Both the position numbers and the translations under genes were made by a program. A DNA stretch of 64,000 nucleotides. It comes from Dastarcus helophoroides. Lineage: Eukaryota; Arthropoda; Insecta; Coleoptera; Bothrideridae. The notes under the pieces are model-generated. The model saw only the letters and a program-made list of their open reading frames with translations. It made no database searches and had not been told where the DNA came from. The DNA lies in assembly GCA_028583605.1 (NCBI GenBank), contig CM053333.1, positions 8,140,638 to 8,204,637 of the forward strand, in the 5' to 3' direction. This document shows, one piece after another, positions 47,061-57,519 of this stretch. How positions within the stretch are numbered: position 1 is the first letter of the stretch; each line of letters begins with the position of its first letter.

Positions 47061-49244
47061 ACATATTATACATATTTTTTTCTGACAGTGATACATTAAA
47101 TTTATTTTAAAAGGTTGGGCACCACTTGTTTAGGAGATTCCGATGGCGAGGCTTGAAATAATTCTAACCCTGTATACAAGCTAGCATTTAAAAACGATTC
47201 AGTAAAATACCCCCGCTTTGTTTTCTCGGTGAAATAATTAGAAAGTGTTGAATTTCCCCACAATGTTAAAAATGTGGTCCCCAAAAATTTCCTGATTGAT
47301 AGTTAAAAACTTAAAAACTTTCGATGAGTGAAGCGTTGAGGTGTTTTAGTTTTATTACTTTTTTGCCGGACGAAAATTAACTCTCTCGAGCGTTAGTGGC
47401 ATTATTATCGTGTGTACATGGAGATTTTTTGCCAAAAAGATTAATTAATTATTGTTAGAAAAACTTATGAATACGGAAAATTCTAGTGGTGATTGTTTTT
47501 ACTGAGAAAATTTTCGAAGGAGGCTGGAAAATGCACGCTCTTTTCATGAAATTTATTTCTGTCAGAAGATAAAAGGTTCTTATGTGACGTATTCGTGCAA
47601 TTAGAACCTGTGGTCAAAAAAGTTTATTGATGAGTTCCACGTGCTTTTCAACACCGTGACACGTAGACGACGACTACAATGTCCACTACATATACAAGCT
47701 CTGGAAATAGGATATATTGTGTTATATGATTCATTACTTTTTTATTGATTTTTCAATTTAGAAATGAGGACACTTTGCGAAAATGTATCTCAGTGAACAG
47801 AACATTGCAAACTAAAAATAAATCATAACTACCCTATATTTTTACATTAAAATTCACATTGCATTGTGGTCGCTGTTACACTGATATTTGTGTTTTTGCG
47901 GTGTCATTCATTGATACAACCACATGTACGATGAATAAAATTACTTGTCCGCATAATCAGCTCTGCGGAAAATTATAGGATATGTTTATTAAAACCGCCA
48001 CCGAACAAAACAAAATAAGGACAAATGACCGTTAAAATATTTCATGAAATTAAAGTTTAATATTGTTAATTCGATTTATTTCCTAGGGAATTTGTAATCC
48101 ATACATAAAATATTTTAACAAACTGTAAAATGATCAGTAATCGTGGAGTGTGTGGACCGCTTCATTAGAATTTACCAGACAGTTGTTTGAGAGAGGCACT
48201 TACTGAAGATAGAAGCTGCTTACTATATTTCAGAATTTGAGACATCTCACAGGGTAAGAAAGGTCGATGTCCAAGAAACCGTGGATGATTCGGTCCTCAT
48301 AGGTATTAAAGAACTATTGAAAGCATTCACATGAGACGCATCACGCGTTGACAAACTTAGACACTTCAAGTGGGACTGCAGGTCAGTCCCAACGTGTCAA
48401 TAAGAATCACAACAAGAAAACTAAAATTAGTAAGCGAGAAGGAGCACTCACGAGCTTGTGTCAAGCAACCAACACCCAGAACTCTTTCTGTTTCAACAGC
48501 TGAAAAGAAAGCTGCCATAAATGGAAGGAGAAGTGGACACCGAAGTATAATAATAATCGAAACAAGAAGATGGAAAACATTAAAGGTAAACAGTACGTTC
48601 TGAGATAAGGACACTTGGGAATTCATTTGCAACAATAGCAGGTGATATTCACTACGCATCACCTGCAATGGAACCAGATTCTTCTGCAAAGGTAGGGTCC
48701 TAGAGCAGGAGCGCCAAACCTCCAGATTAGAAAAGTATCAGCATTCCCAGGATTGGAATCCAGATTCACAAAATAGAGACAGATCCAGGAACAAAACGAA
48801 AACAGAAAATACGGACGCTCTAAGAGTCTAAAAATAAAGAAAACACGAGCGTCACCATCACGGATGAACAACAGAATAAAAAAAAAACAAAAACACAACC
48901 TCTCTTGTGATTGACGACAGCTACTTTACAAACGATGCCCGAACACGAGAAAAACAGCTATGAGGATCAGTAGCCGACACGATAATGGCATGGAAATTAA
49001 ACTTTTTATCTCGTATTTTGAAATTTAAATTAATACACTTGTGAAATTAACTTATTTGATTTGTTTCAGTTTTCAGTAACTACCGAGAGAATTTAGCTAA
49101 AAATAGATAACCAGTGGCTCTTTCTTTTTATATGTATATTATTTTGCGAGAGAAACATTGTAAATTTTAGCAAGTTTAAATAAGTTTCGGTTTTTGCTTC
49201 TTCCGAAAACAGAATACAGTTCAAGTTTGAGTCGGTCTCTAATT
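47061..49244. other. Intron sequence, no gene recognised
   Basis: About 2.2 kb. A stretch at 48360-48960 is less AT-biased and purine-rich on the plus strand, with short ORFs on both strands, none with a family I recognise. It may be an old unclassified element. Confidence 0.35.
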
Positions 49245-49257
49245 TTTATTTAAATTT

Positions 49258-49485
49258 GATAACGAAGGCTTTCACGGCCAGAGTCAGTACAGGATATACT
49301 TCTTCCGGGATTGGACCCTGTCAAAGAACTACTAAAAGTGTTCGACGTTTCGCCCACCATCGTAGGGGGCTTCTTCAGGAACAACGAAAAGAAAAAATGA
49401 AAGAAGGAATATGAGGGAATATGCAAAAAACGAGAGAATGAAAAGGCCAATTTAAAAAAAAAACGTCAAACACTTTTAGTAGTTC
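49258..49485 (-). mobile_element. Penelope-like terminus family P1, copy with ribozyme-like core
   Basis: Contains GAAGGCTTTCACGGCCAGAG, GGGATTGGACCCTGTCAAAG, ACGTTTCGCCCACCATCGTA and CTTCTTCAGGAACAACG. It is bounded by a 13-bp duplication TTTATTTAAATTT (49245-49257, 49486-49498). Confidence 0.82.
49334..49386 (-). ncRNA. Hammerhead-like ribozyme, family P1
   Basis: On the minus strand, stem I TGTTC (before) pairs with GAACA (after). The core is CTGAAGA, then one extra A, then stem II GCCC/GGGC, then GAAA, the loop-less stem III ACGT and the cleavage triplet GTC. All parts of a hammerhead are present except for the extra base between CTGANGA and stem II, which is non-canonical. Whether it cuts is unknown. 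Confidence 0.5.
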
Positions 49486-49498
49486 TTTATTTAAATTT

Positions 49499-51896
49499 AC
49501 TAAAATCTTCAGCATAAATTAAACATTTGAAAACGTAATGGAAATTTTGATAATAATATCGATTATTGATAAATCATGAAGTTAAATTTATTATTGTGCC
49601 GAACAATTTGTTGTTTTAAGAGGAATATGATGTAAAGTTTGATGTCGAGCTTTGGGTAATTTTCTAGTAGTTTTGGGTCATCTTCTAGTACATCATACTT
49701 AGTCTTAAATGATTTTTTTTTGGTTTAAAGTTCAAATCTCTAAAAAAGGGCATCGTTTCAAGTGCAAGTTATAAACTCAAATCAAGAGGTGCACAATTTC
49801 GATTTCAAAAATTTTTAATCATTCGATCCGCGCAACGATTGGAAAATTTTATTTGACCGATTGACGAAAAAAGTTGCCCACCCACGCTCTCTTGTGTACA
49901 CACAAAAAAGAAGAGTCTATATCGAATTAATCTCAGACAACTCTAGGTTACCATATTTAGAGAAAAAAATTGCATCGTACACAGCTAGCTAGATTGATCT
50001 TTCTCTTTAATCTAGTTAGATTTTGCTGTACAGTGCACATTTAAATTTATCGTTAGACAAATTATATGAGTGAATTTAACACCTCTAAAATTAATATTTA
50101 TGTAGTTTTATGCACGGCAAAATATTATCTCAGTAAAAATATTACATCCTCTATATTATTTGCAACACGTATTACGTCGTCTCGTGTGATGTGCAAAATA
50201 AGAGGGATGTTCTAAATCATTTCATAAATTGATATTAAACGAGATTTTTTGACAACCGTTCGTATTTTACGTATATTTTCAAAATTAAAAAGGTTAATTG
50301 CGGTCGTCCTGAAATTTAGTACAATACAACTTATCTCGTTTTGGAAATCACAGTCAACGTTGCATTTTACCATACATATGTATTTGCGGCGAAAAGTTAG
50401 CGGAATGGCGTATTTTCACATTCTTAAGCAAGATGCATTACACAAACTTCCTTCCAAAACAGGAATTTTTTTTGTCTTGTTAAGGATTCTCCTGGAAAGT
50501 TAGCGAATCTAATACACGAATTTATTTTTAAGACAATAATTACCGAAATTTATTATTACAAGAAGTAAGCATCGAATAATTTTAATTTCTCCAAAAATTA
50601 CTTTACATTGCTCGGCCTTTGGCAGTTTTCCCTGTTTATTAAACAACTTTGTTGTCTTTGAAAATAAAACGAGTATTTATGAAAGGGCATATTACGAAAT
50701 TACGATCGCAGTCGCTTTGTGTAAATATTTTATCAGACTTTAATTAGCGGGAAAAAAAAGCGACATTCGATTCTTTTTATTTAAATAATTATAATTATCC
50801 GCATGAAAAATTTCACTAACGTTATATGAGAACAATTGTGTAATAAAAACAAAAAGTCTACTCGTTGAAAATATTTGTTTGTTTTTGTGTTTACATTTGC
50901 GGGTTTTATTTATCGTTTGTATTTCATTTGCCGGATGAAACCAATAGTTAAGTTAATATTTGCTCATAATATGTATATATAGAGAGACGTTTTTTTATTA
51001 TTTTATAATTGTTGATAATATCCCATGAATAACAAAAAGTACTTTCGCAAGTTGTATAGCTACAGATAGAGCAAAAGATAAAAACTTTTCGCCTCCAAGG
51101 GCCCTTTTAAAGTAAAAAAGAAAGTAAATATTAGGTTATGTTTGTACCAATGCGTTAAACTTTATTCAGGAGCTGGCCACAAAAGCTTGTGATAAGATTT
51201 AATTTAGAAGTCATGATAAAATAAGTAGGTCCAAATTTTCCTAAGTGAACGTGATTATTATCTGGAGAACGTTTCTAAAGCTGATATAGATTTTGTAAAC
51301 ACTGCACGTAAATTTACTTTCCCTTTTTTTTTGAGTAACGTTATGCTCTAGTTATTTCAGCAAATACACAAATTACTAGTGATGCACAAAGGCAAAGTCT
51401 TGCTATCAAAGTTCTTGTCTTGTGTTGCTGATCAATACAAGTTGTTTTACTTTTTGTCTTGTCAATTTTGTGCTGGTTTGATTCTTGTCAGCAAGTTTTA
51501 CATTTTCTTGTTCTTGCAACAGATTCAGAATTAATTGCAACACGATCGGTTTAAAAAGTACATGCACAAGAGACGTCATAAAACGATAAATTGGAGATGT
51601 AGGCTCTCTAAGCGAAAACCCACTCAAAATGTATTAAAAAATCGAAATTTTTAAATGAAAATCGCAATTCGGGAGCAAATGGAATCAAGAAATAATCTTT
51701 TTTACCTTCAAGTTTTTAATTTAGATAGACAATTTCAAGAAAAAAAGTTGATATTTGGAAAAAACACTCCAATTTCAGTGCTCATTCAATCAAAATTTTG
51801 TTTGGATCTATCGAACGATATTTAAAATGTTCATTTAGAAATTTTTTACGAAATATCATTACGTATAGGACGTAAAGTAAGCATATTTTAGCGAAA
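49499..51896. other. Intron sequence, no gene seen
   Basis: AT-rich, mostly without the pseudo-satellite words. At 51400-51500 short TTGTCTTGT/TTCTTGTC words repeat. No exon found. Confidence 0.35.
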
Positions 51897-51930
51897 TGTA
51901 ACATTATAGAATTTAGTACGTAAGAAAATT

Positions 51931-52092
51931 TTCTAGAAAGATCTGGTAAGGGGAAAGCGGCCGCGCTAACAAAGCAAACGGCAGACAAGCGTTCCAGAAA
52001 TTTTGGCAAACGATAAGCCTTATCTGCGGGATTTTTCTAGAACTTGGGAGCCAAAACTATATAAGGCGGTCCCCTTTCCCTCGAGTCAGTTA
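51931..52092 (+). promoter_or_regulatory. LTR promoter with three heat-shock-element-like sites
   Basis: TTCTAGAA at 51931-51938, TTCCAGAA at 51992-51999 and TTCTAGAA at 52035-52042 precede CTATATAAGG (52057-52066). An initiator-like TCAGTT at 52086 sits about 29 bp after the TATA start, the normal distance. TTCnnGAA is the heat-shock-factor half-site pair. Stress-responsive transcription is inferred. Confidence 0.6.
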
Positions 52093-52133
52093 GTTAAAGT
52101 CAGTCAGTGTAATTAATGAGTTAGTAGTTTGAA

Positions 52134-52656
52134 CAAACGACCAATTAAATGTTCTGTAATTAAACAGTTAAACGTGCTTAAAATTGAAAATATGTACAAT
52201 CGCAACCATAGACTAGTTTCGGCCTTCCTTGGCCTCATCAGCGTGGTACGGTGATTGTATACACTTCCAACTTAAAGCCGTTAGTCAGTCGTATAAGTAT
52301 CCAAGAGAGTAAACCTCTATCGGGTGACTTGTAACTGGCTTTTAACTGTTTATTACGCAAACATTTTCGCTACATGCTAATTGAAGCATTCTTCTTTGCT
52401 GAGATAATAAGCCTTGTATATACGAATATATACAAGTTTATTACGATGCAATTGAAATCCAATTTCATTAGAATCTAATGAAAACTAGACTGCAATTGCA
52501 AAGTTCACGTAGATGAGGCAAAGCTTGTATCACGGGTTGCATCGCAACATCCATAGATACAAACGTCCTCGGCGTGACTTTACTTTCATCTAGTTTTGAC
52601 AAACGACCAATTAAATGTTCTGTAATTAAACAGTTAAACGTGCTTAAAATTGAAAA
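52134..52656 (-). mobile_element. Retrozyme-like element, copy 2
   Basis: Minus-strand copy of 6916-7563. It has one full repeat with the ribozyme (52134-52318), the ~282-bp middle, and only about 57 bp of the other repeat (52600-52656). In element sense its 5' end begins some 19 bases after the predicted ribozyme cleavage position. The exact 11-bp duplication AGTAGTTTGAA is at 52123-52133 and 52657-52667. Confidence 0.85.
52195..52259 (-). ncRNA. Hammerhead ribozyme, copy 2
   Basis: CTGATGA, GGCC/GGCC stem II, GAAA and the ACTAGTC cleavage region are identical to the 6971-7035 ribozyme, with cleavage predicted between 52211 and 52210. One base pair of the inner stem I helix is lost (ACCACG facing TATGGT); the outer helix TACAATC/GATTGTA is intact. 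Confidence 0.87.
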
Positions 52657-52737
52657 AGTAGTTTGAAGTAAATAAGTGAGTTCATTATTCAGTTGTAGTG
52701 TTCCGAGTTTAGTTTGGTAATAAAGTGGGTATTATTC

Positions 52738-53506
52738 GGATATACGTCTTCCGGGATTGGACCGTGTCAAAGAACTACTAAAAGTGCTCGACGTTTCGCC
52801 CACCATCGTAGGGGGTTTCTTCAGGAACAAAGAAAAGAAAAAAAAATGAAAAGAGGAATATGGGGGAATATGCAAAAAACGAAAGAATGAAAAGGCCAAT
52901 TTCAAAACATCAGAGCACGGTACACCATACCAGAGGCGAAACTCTTCTGAATTGAAAATTGGTACAAAGAATAAGAAAGTTTAGACAGAAGAGCACGGTA
53001 ACTCAGTATGTCCACCATACCAGAGGCGAAACTTTTCTGACAGGAAAGAGGGAAAGGGAAACTTTATATACCGTTCGTCTGCGCGATCACTTTCGAAGAT
53101 TTCCGATGGTTGGTTTCCAGATGGAGGAAAGCATGTCACCGTCGTCTCTGTTGATGTTTTTGGGGAATGTTTTTTGGATTTCAATGGCTTCGCGTATCTT
53201 CCTATTATAGTAATTGGTAATACTGGATATAATTGAAATATTATCAAAGAGAATCTTATGTCCGGTCTCATGTTGGTGTTCGGCAATGGCTGACTGTGAA
53301 AATAAACCAGACCTAAGACATCTTTGGTGCTCGGATATTCGCATCTTAAATGATCGCCCCGTTTCTCCGATGTACACTCAACCACAAGAACAAGGAACTA
53401 CGATGTTGGGCGAAACGTCGAACACTTTTAGTAGTTCTTTGACACGGTCCAATCCCTGAAGACGTATATCCTGTGCTGACTCTGGCCGTGGAAGCCTTCG
53501 TAATCA
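52738..53506 (-). mobile_element. Penelope-like element (family P1), internally deleted
   Basis: It is bounded by the 12-bp duplication TGGGTATTATTC (52726-52737, 53507-53518). Both ends carry the P1 terminal sequence in inverted orientation (GATTGGACCGTGTCAAAGAA on the left, TTCTTTGACACGGTCCAATC on the right). It encodes only the C-terminal endonuclease; the reverse transcriptase is missing. The left end holds a second P1 hammerhead-like core on the minus strand (52785-52830; CTGAAGA at 52824-52818). Confidence 0.85.
53087..53411 (-). pseudogene. GIY-YIG endonuclease domain of a Penelope-like element
   Basis: Reading leftward, VPCSCG is followed by a stop where the family has a basic residue, then VYIGETGRSFKMRISEHQ (the GIY-YIG signature in its YIG form, with the catalytic Arg). 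AEHQHETGHKI follows, then NYYNRKIREAIEIQK (catalytic Glu) and NINRDDG. Order and spacing match the C-terminal nuclease of Penelope-like retroelements. The upstream RT is absent and a stop lies in the CCxxH-like linker, so it is a remnant. Confidence 0.87.
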
Positions 53507-53606
53507 TGGGTATTATTCAATGCACGTGTTAATAATCAATTCGAACCGATAAGCCCGTAACAATATTTTTTGAAAGAGAACCTCGCTTTCTTCATATGTT
53601 GAACAT

Positions 53607-53830
53607 AGGGTTGCCAGATGAGAACTATTTTCCGAAAATATATCTTCTCTCCGGTATTTTGAAAAAAATTCCGGAAATCCAAATAATCGATCAGCCAAAA
53701 ATCTGCTACAAATAATCACAAAATAACATTTGATGACTAAAAGAACATCCAAGCTTAAAATGAGACAGGTTCCAGGAAGATTTTTTTATCCCGGGAAAAA
53801 TTCGATCAAGTGCGGCCACCTGGCAACCCT
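53607..53830. mobile_element. Short MITE with AGGGTTGCCAG ends
   Basis: AGGGTTGCCAGATG at the left is inverted as CACCTGGCAACCCT at the right; CAT flanks both sides. It is 224 bp, non-coding. The superfamily is not clear. Confidence 0.7.
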
Positions 53831-56030
53831 CATTCTGAATTATTTGTATATCGGGACATCTATTACTGAATCCTTTCGAACTTATCTTGTTGAACACACA
53901 TTAACTCCAGCAATTGCATAAAACATCCCTATTTAAAATACGAGTCAAAATTTCCAGAATTTCCAGAATAACACAAATTTTGAAAGACATGAAATTTTTG
54001 GAAATTTAAATTAAAAATAAATGCAGAAAAAACCGAATAGTAAAAAAATGAAAGTTCAATGTTGAAAAAAAAAAGTAGAATAAAGTCGAAAGCGACGAAT
54101 TTTGAGCAATAACCCTATTTTGGGAAACGATTTTTTTAAAAAACCAAAACTGAATAAAAACTCAACCTTTCGGAAGAACTCGAAAAATGCTAAAAATTAT
54201 AAAAATGCCAAAATATTTCCAAAGGTCAAATATGTGAAAAAAATTCACAAATTCCAAAAACACTTTTCTCAAAATTTTTACTTTTTCATTCTAATTTTGA
54301 CATAATATTTAAATTTCAATAAAGAACTTAAATGTACAAGAAATCTTTTTCTCGAAATTACCCCCTCAGCATTTTTAATTTTCGATAATACGCCGATTTA
54401 ATTTAGAGAAAACAGACGAATTTCGAGAAAACTGAAATTTAAAGGACAAGCTAATTTCAAAGAAAAAGTCCAGAAAGTCCCAGAAACTAAAACATCGTGT
54501 TTTAAAATAAGAGTCACCATTTCGAAAATAAGGCGAAATATGAAGTTGAAATTTTTTGAGTTGAATTTAAGAAGGTCAAAATTTTAAAAAAGGCAAATAT
54601 TGAGAAAAGTGGCAGAATTTTGATAGAAAAAATGATTTCCGAAAGAAGAGTCCAAAAAGTAAAATTTCGAGAACAAAGTCGAAATTTCGAGAAAGTAAAT
54701 AGATAGATAGATAGATAAATAGAGAAACTAAGTTAAAAAAAAAATCAAAATTTTTAGCAAAGTTGAACATCGAATTTTGATATAAAAATATCGAGAAATG
54801 AACAAATTTTAACAAACCAAACAAATTTTTGAAAAATCAAATTCTAAAAGATCAAAATCTTCAGAAAAAGCTAATGTTAATAAAAACAAAGTAAATAAAA
54901 AAACGACATTTCTAAAAAACAGTCGACATTTCTAGAAAATCTACCAAATGAAGCATCAAAGACCGAAACTTTCTAGAAAAAATTGAAACTTTAAAGTACA
55001 ATTTTGATAATAGCCATTTATGAACAAAATGAAGCTTCAAAAAAAGTCAAAATTTTAAGAAAGATACGAATTTCCAGGAAAAATATTCAGATTACCGGAA
55101 ACATACAGGAATGGATTTTAGAATAAATTTCAAATTTGCGAAAAAAAACGGATTTTGAGAAAAATTTCCAAGTTTCGATTTTTTAAATTCGTTTTTTTCT
55201 GGAAATATCGATTTGTTTTTTCCTTGAAAAACAAAAAATAGATCGAAATTTTGAGAAAAAAGTCTAATTTTAGTAACCACTCGAAATTCCTCAGATGGGG
55301 TCAAATTTTGTCAAATTTTGGAAAAAGAACAAATTTTGAGAAAAATGTTATTTCTAGAATTTTCTCTTGGCCGCTTGAATCATGGGCAGACATGCGCTTT
55401 GACCTGGCCCACCCTAAGTCAGAAAATGTCCAATATTGAGATAAACGTCGAAATTTTGAGAAAAAGACGAATTTCAAGGAAAAAATATACATTTCCAAGA
55501 ACAAATTTTGAAAAGAAATTAAAAATTTTGAGGAAAATATCGAAATTTCGAAAAAAATGCAAATTTTGGAGAACAAGTCGTCTTTTCTAGAAATATTAAA
55601 TACGGAATTTTGAGATAAACATGAAAATTTCCAGAAAAAGTCAAATTTTAAACAAATCGGAAACATCAGTTATAAACCATTTCAGGAAGAATTTTCTCGG
55701 AATTTTTGTCTTTTTAGAAAATTTCAAAAAAGTCATAAAAATTTCCAGATAAATATTTTTATCAAAAAATCGATCAAATTTTGACGAAAAGGGTATATCT
55801 TGATTAACAAGTCAAAATTTTTAGAAAATCATAATTTAAAGAAAAGCCAAAGTTTCCGGAGAAAACGAATTTTGAGAAATGGTAGAATTTCAGAAAATAA
55901 AACGATAAATTTTGAGATAGAAATTCGAAATTTTAACTAAAGTCGGATTCTGATAAAAGAAATCGAAACTTTAGGAATAAATTTGAAATTTCGAAAGAAA
56001 TTTATGAAAAAGGTCGAATTTTGGGAAATA

Positions 56031-56709
56031 CTACCTTGATCAAAGAGTTCCCGGAATAACCACCGTGTAGCGCTCCCATCGTTTCGATTTGAGTTTTGTT
56101 TTTTTTTGTTAAGTTGGTACATCTGTTGTTAATATTCCCTCCAAATCTTAGCGTCATAGCTTGACATTTGCAAAAGTTACATAGCCAAAAGTGCATCTAT
56201 CTCTGTCTGTGTTGGCGAATTTTTACAATTTTAGAATTTTAGAAAAAGTATTATTTGGGCGTTATGAGACGTTTGCGTGAAGCAATTCGCCCAAAGAGAC
56301 CAGAATTGCGGGCAGAAAACTCATGGATTTTGCACCATGATAACGCAGCGTCGCACAACGCCATCATTATACGTAATTTTTTGACGAAAAATGCAACAAA
56401 TACCATCCAACAGCCACCGAATTCACCTGATTTGGCTCCCTCTGACTTCTTTTTGTTCAATGGAATTAAAAAACCATTACGGGGAACGCGTTTCAGCAGT
56501 CGAGAGGAAGTAATGGAAAAATCGCAGGAAGCACTGATGGGCATACCGAAAATCGAATATAAAAAATGTTTCGAGGATTGAATCAAGCGCTGGCATAAGT
56601 GTGTTGCAGTCGATGGGGATTACTTTGAAGGGGACAATATAGATTTAGATGAATAAACTTGGATTTTTAATTTTGTGAATAAATTCCGGGAACTTTTTGA
56701 TCAAGGTAG
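56031..56709 (+). mobile_element. Internally deleted mariner
   Basis: CTACCTTGATCAAAGAGTTC at the left and its inverse GAACTTTTTGATCAAGGTAG at the right are flanked by TA (56029-56030, 56710-56711). At 679 bp it keeps only the 3' half of the transposase. Confidence 0.92.
56246..56656 (+). pseudogene. Mariner transposase, C-terminal half
   Basis: SWILHHDNAASHNA carries the second catalytic Asp and NSPDLAPSDFFLF the third, 34 residues apart as in DD34D mariners. The C-terminus has PLRGTRFSSREEV, KKCFED, a stop in place of Trp, then RWHKCVAVDGDYFEGD. The first Asp and the DNA-binding domains are deleted. It belongs to a different lineage from the 5.4-kb mariner judging by its TIR. Confidence 0.9.
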
Positions 56710-57519
56710 TAAGTCGAAATTTCAAGAAAATGTCAATAATTTAATGAAGGACGAACTTTGTCGAATGGAATTTTTTTAGAAAAGGACTTTTCAGTTGAAC
56801 ATACATTTTCGTTTAACTACAACTCGGGGGTGGAGCGCCCTACCCTGCCCTATTTTAGCTAAACCTATGTTAAAACTAATTCGACAAAGACAAGGGCTTC
56901 GCAAAGATTAGAGAGAATTAGGGTTTAAATTCGAACTTGAACTGAGTTGGTGGGGAAAAATTTTGCCACTAAAAGTCAAAGATCTACCCGCCCGTAGCCT
57001 CGCAATGGCTAAGGCCGCTCTTGCTCTGACAACCCCTAAAAAAATGTGTTCCAAAATTTAGGGTTCAAATTCGAACTTCAACTAGCTTGATGGGGAAAAT
57101 TTTTGCGATTAAAAGTCAAAATGTCTAGAAAAAAAAATCGAATCAAAGTCAAAATTTTGTGTTTAAAATTTAAATTTCGAGAAAAAAATCGAAATATCTA
57201 AATTAAACTGTAGAAAATAACATTAAAAAGTTGAAGAAACTTTCAAAATTTCTGAAAAAAATATTCAAAATTTAGTTGAAAATGCAATTATTTCCTAAAT
57301 TTTGAATACTTAACTGGAATCATTTCGAGAAAAAATTTAACATTGAATCTTTAGGATTTGATGTTTTCGGGATTTTCAATTTTCCCCAGGATGTCGCCAG
57401 AATGTATTACTTGTTAATGGATTGTGTATTCAGAAGGGTTTAAAAACACTGTCCTAGATCCTATTAAAAAAAATTGAAAAAAGCAAGAAATCTGCTTCTT
57501 TTTTTTAAGTTTAATCCAC

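Larger units (their letters stand above)
51897..53562 (+). mobile_element. LTR copy 2, interrupted by two retroelements
   Basis: LTR segments 51897-52133, 52657-52737 and 53507-53562 match the 19781-20126 LTR in order, beginning TGTAACATTATAGAATTTAG and ending GCCCGTAACA. The gaps are a ribozyme element (52134-52656) and a Penelope-like copy (52738-53506), each with exact target duplications. No gag/pol region adjoins. Confidence 0.78.
53990..57480. repeat. A-rich pseudo-satellite tract
   Basis: Long degenerate tract of AATTTTGAGAAAAAG and TCGAAATTTCGAG words, with (ATAG)n at 54699-54720. A ~131-bp partial duplication lies at 56928-57120 (AAATTCGAACTT...GGGGAAAA..TTTTGC). A mariner is inserted at 56031-56709. 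No gene. Confidence 0.55.

Noticed and set aside
48366..48689. 107-codon minus-strand ORF and overlapping plus-strand ORF
   Set aside because: Composition-driven open frames on both strands with no recognisable motif.
53214..53459. Plus-strand ORF over the Penelope-like piece
   Set aside because: It is antisense to the GIY-YIG domain on the minus strand, which has the clear family motifs.
52738..53506. A DNA transposon because of inverted ends
   Set aside because: The GIY-YIG domain, the 10-13-bp duplications and the foldback copies fit Penelope-like elements with inverted terminal parts.
56251..56586. Minus-strand 111-codon ORF
   Set aside because: Antisense shadow of the mariner transposase at 56246-56656.
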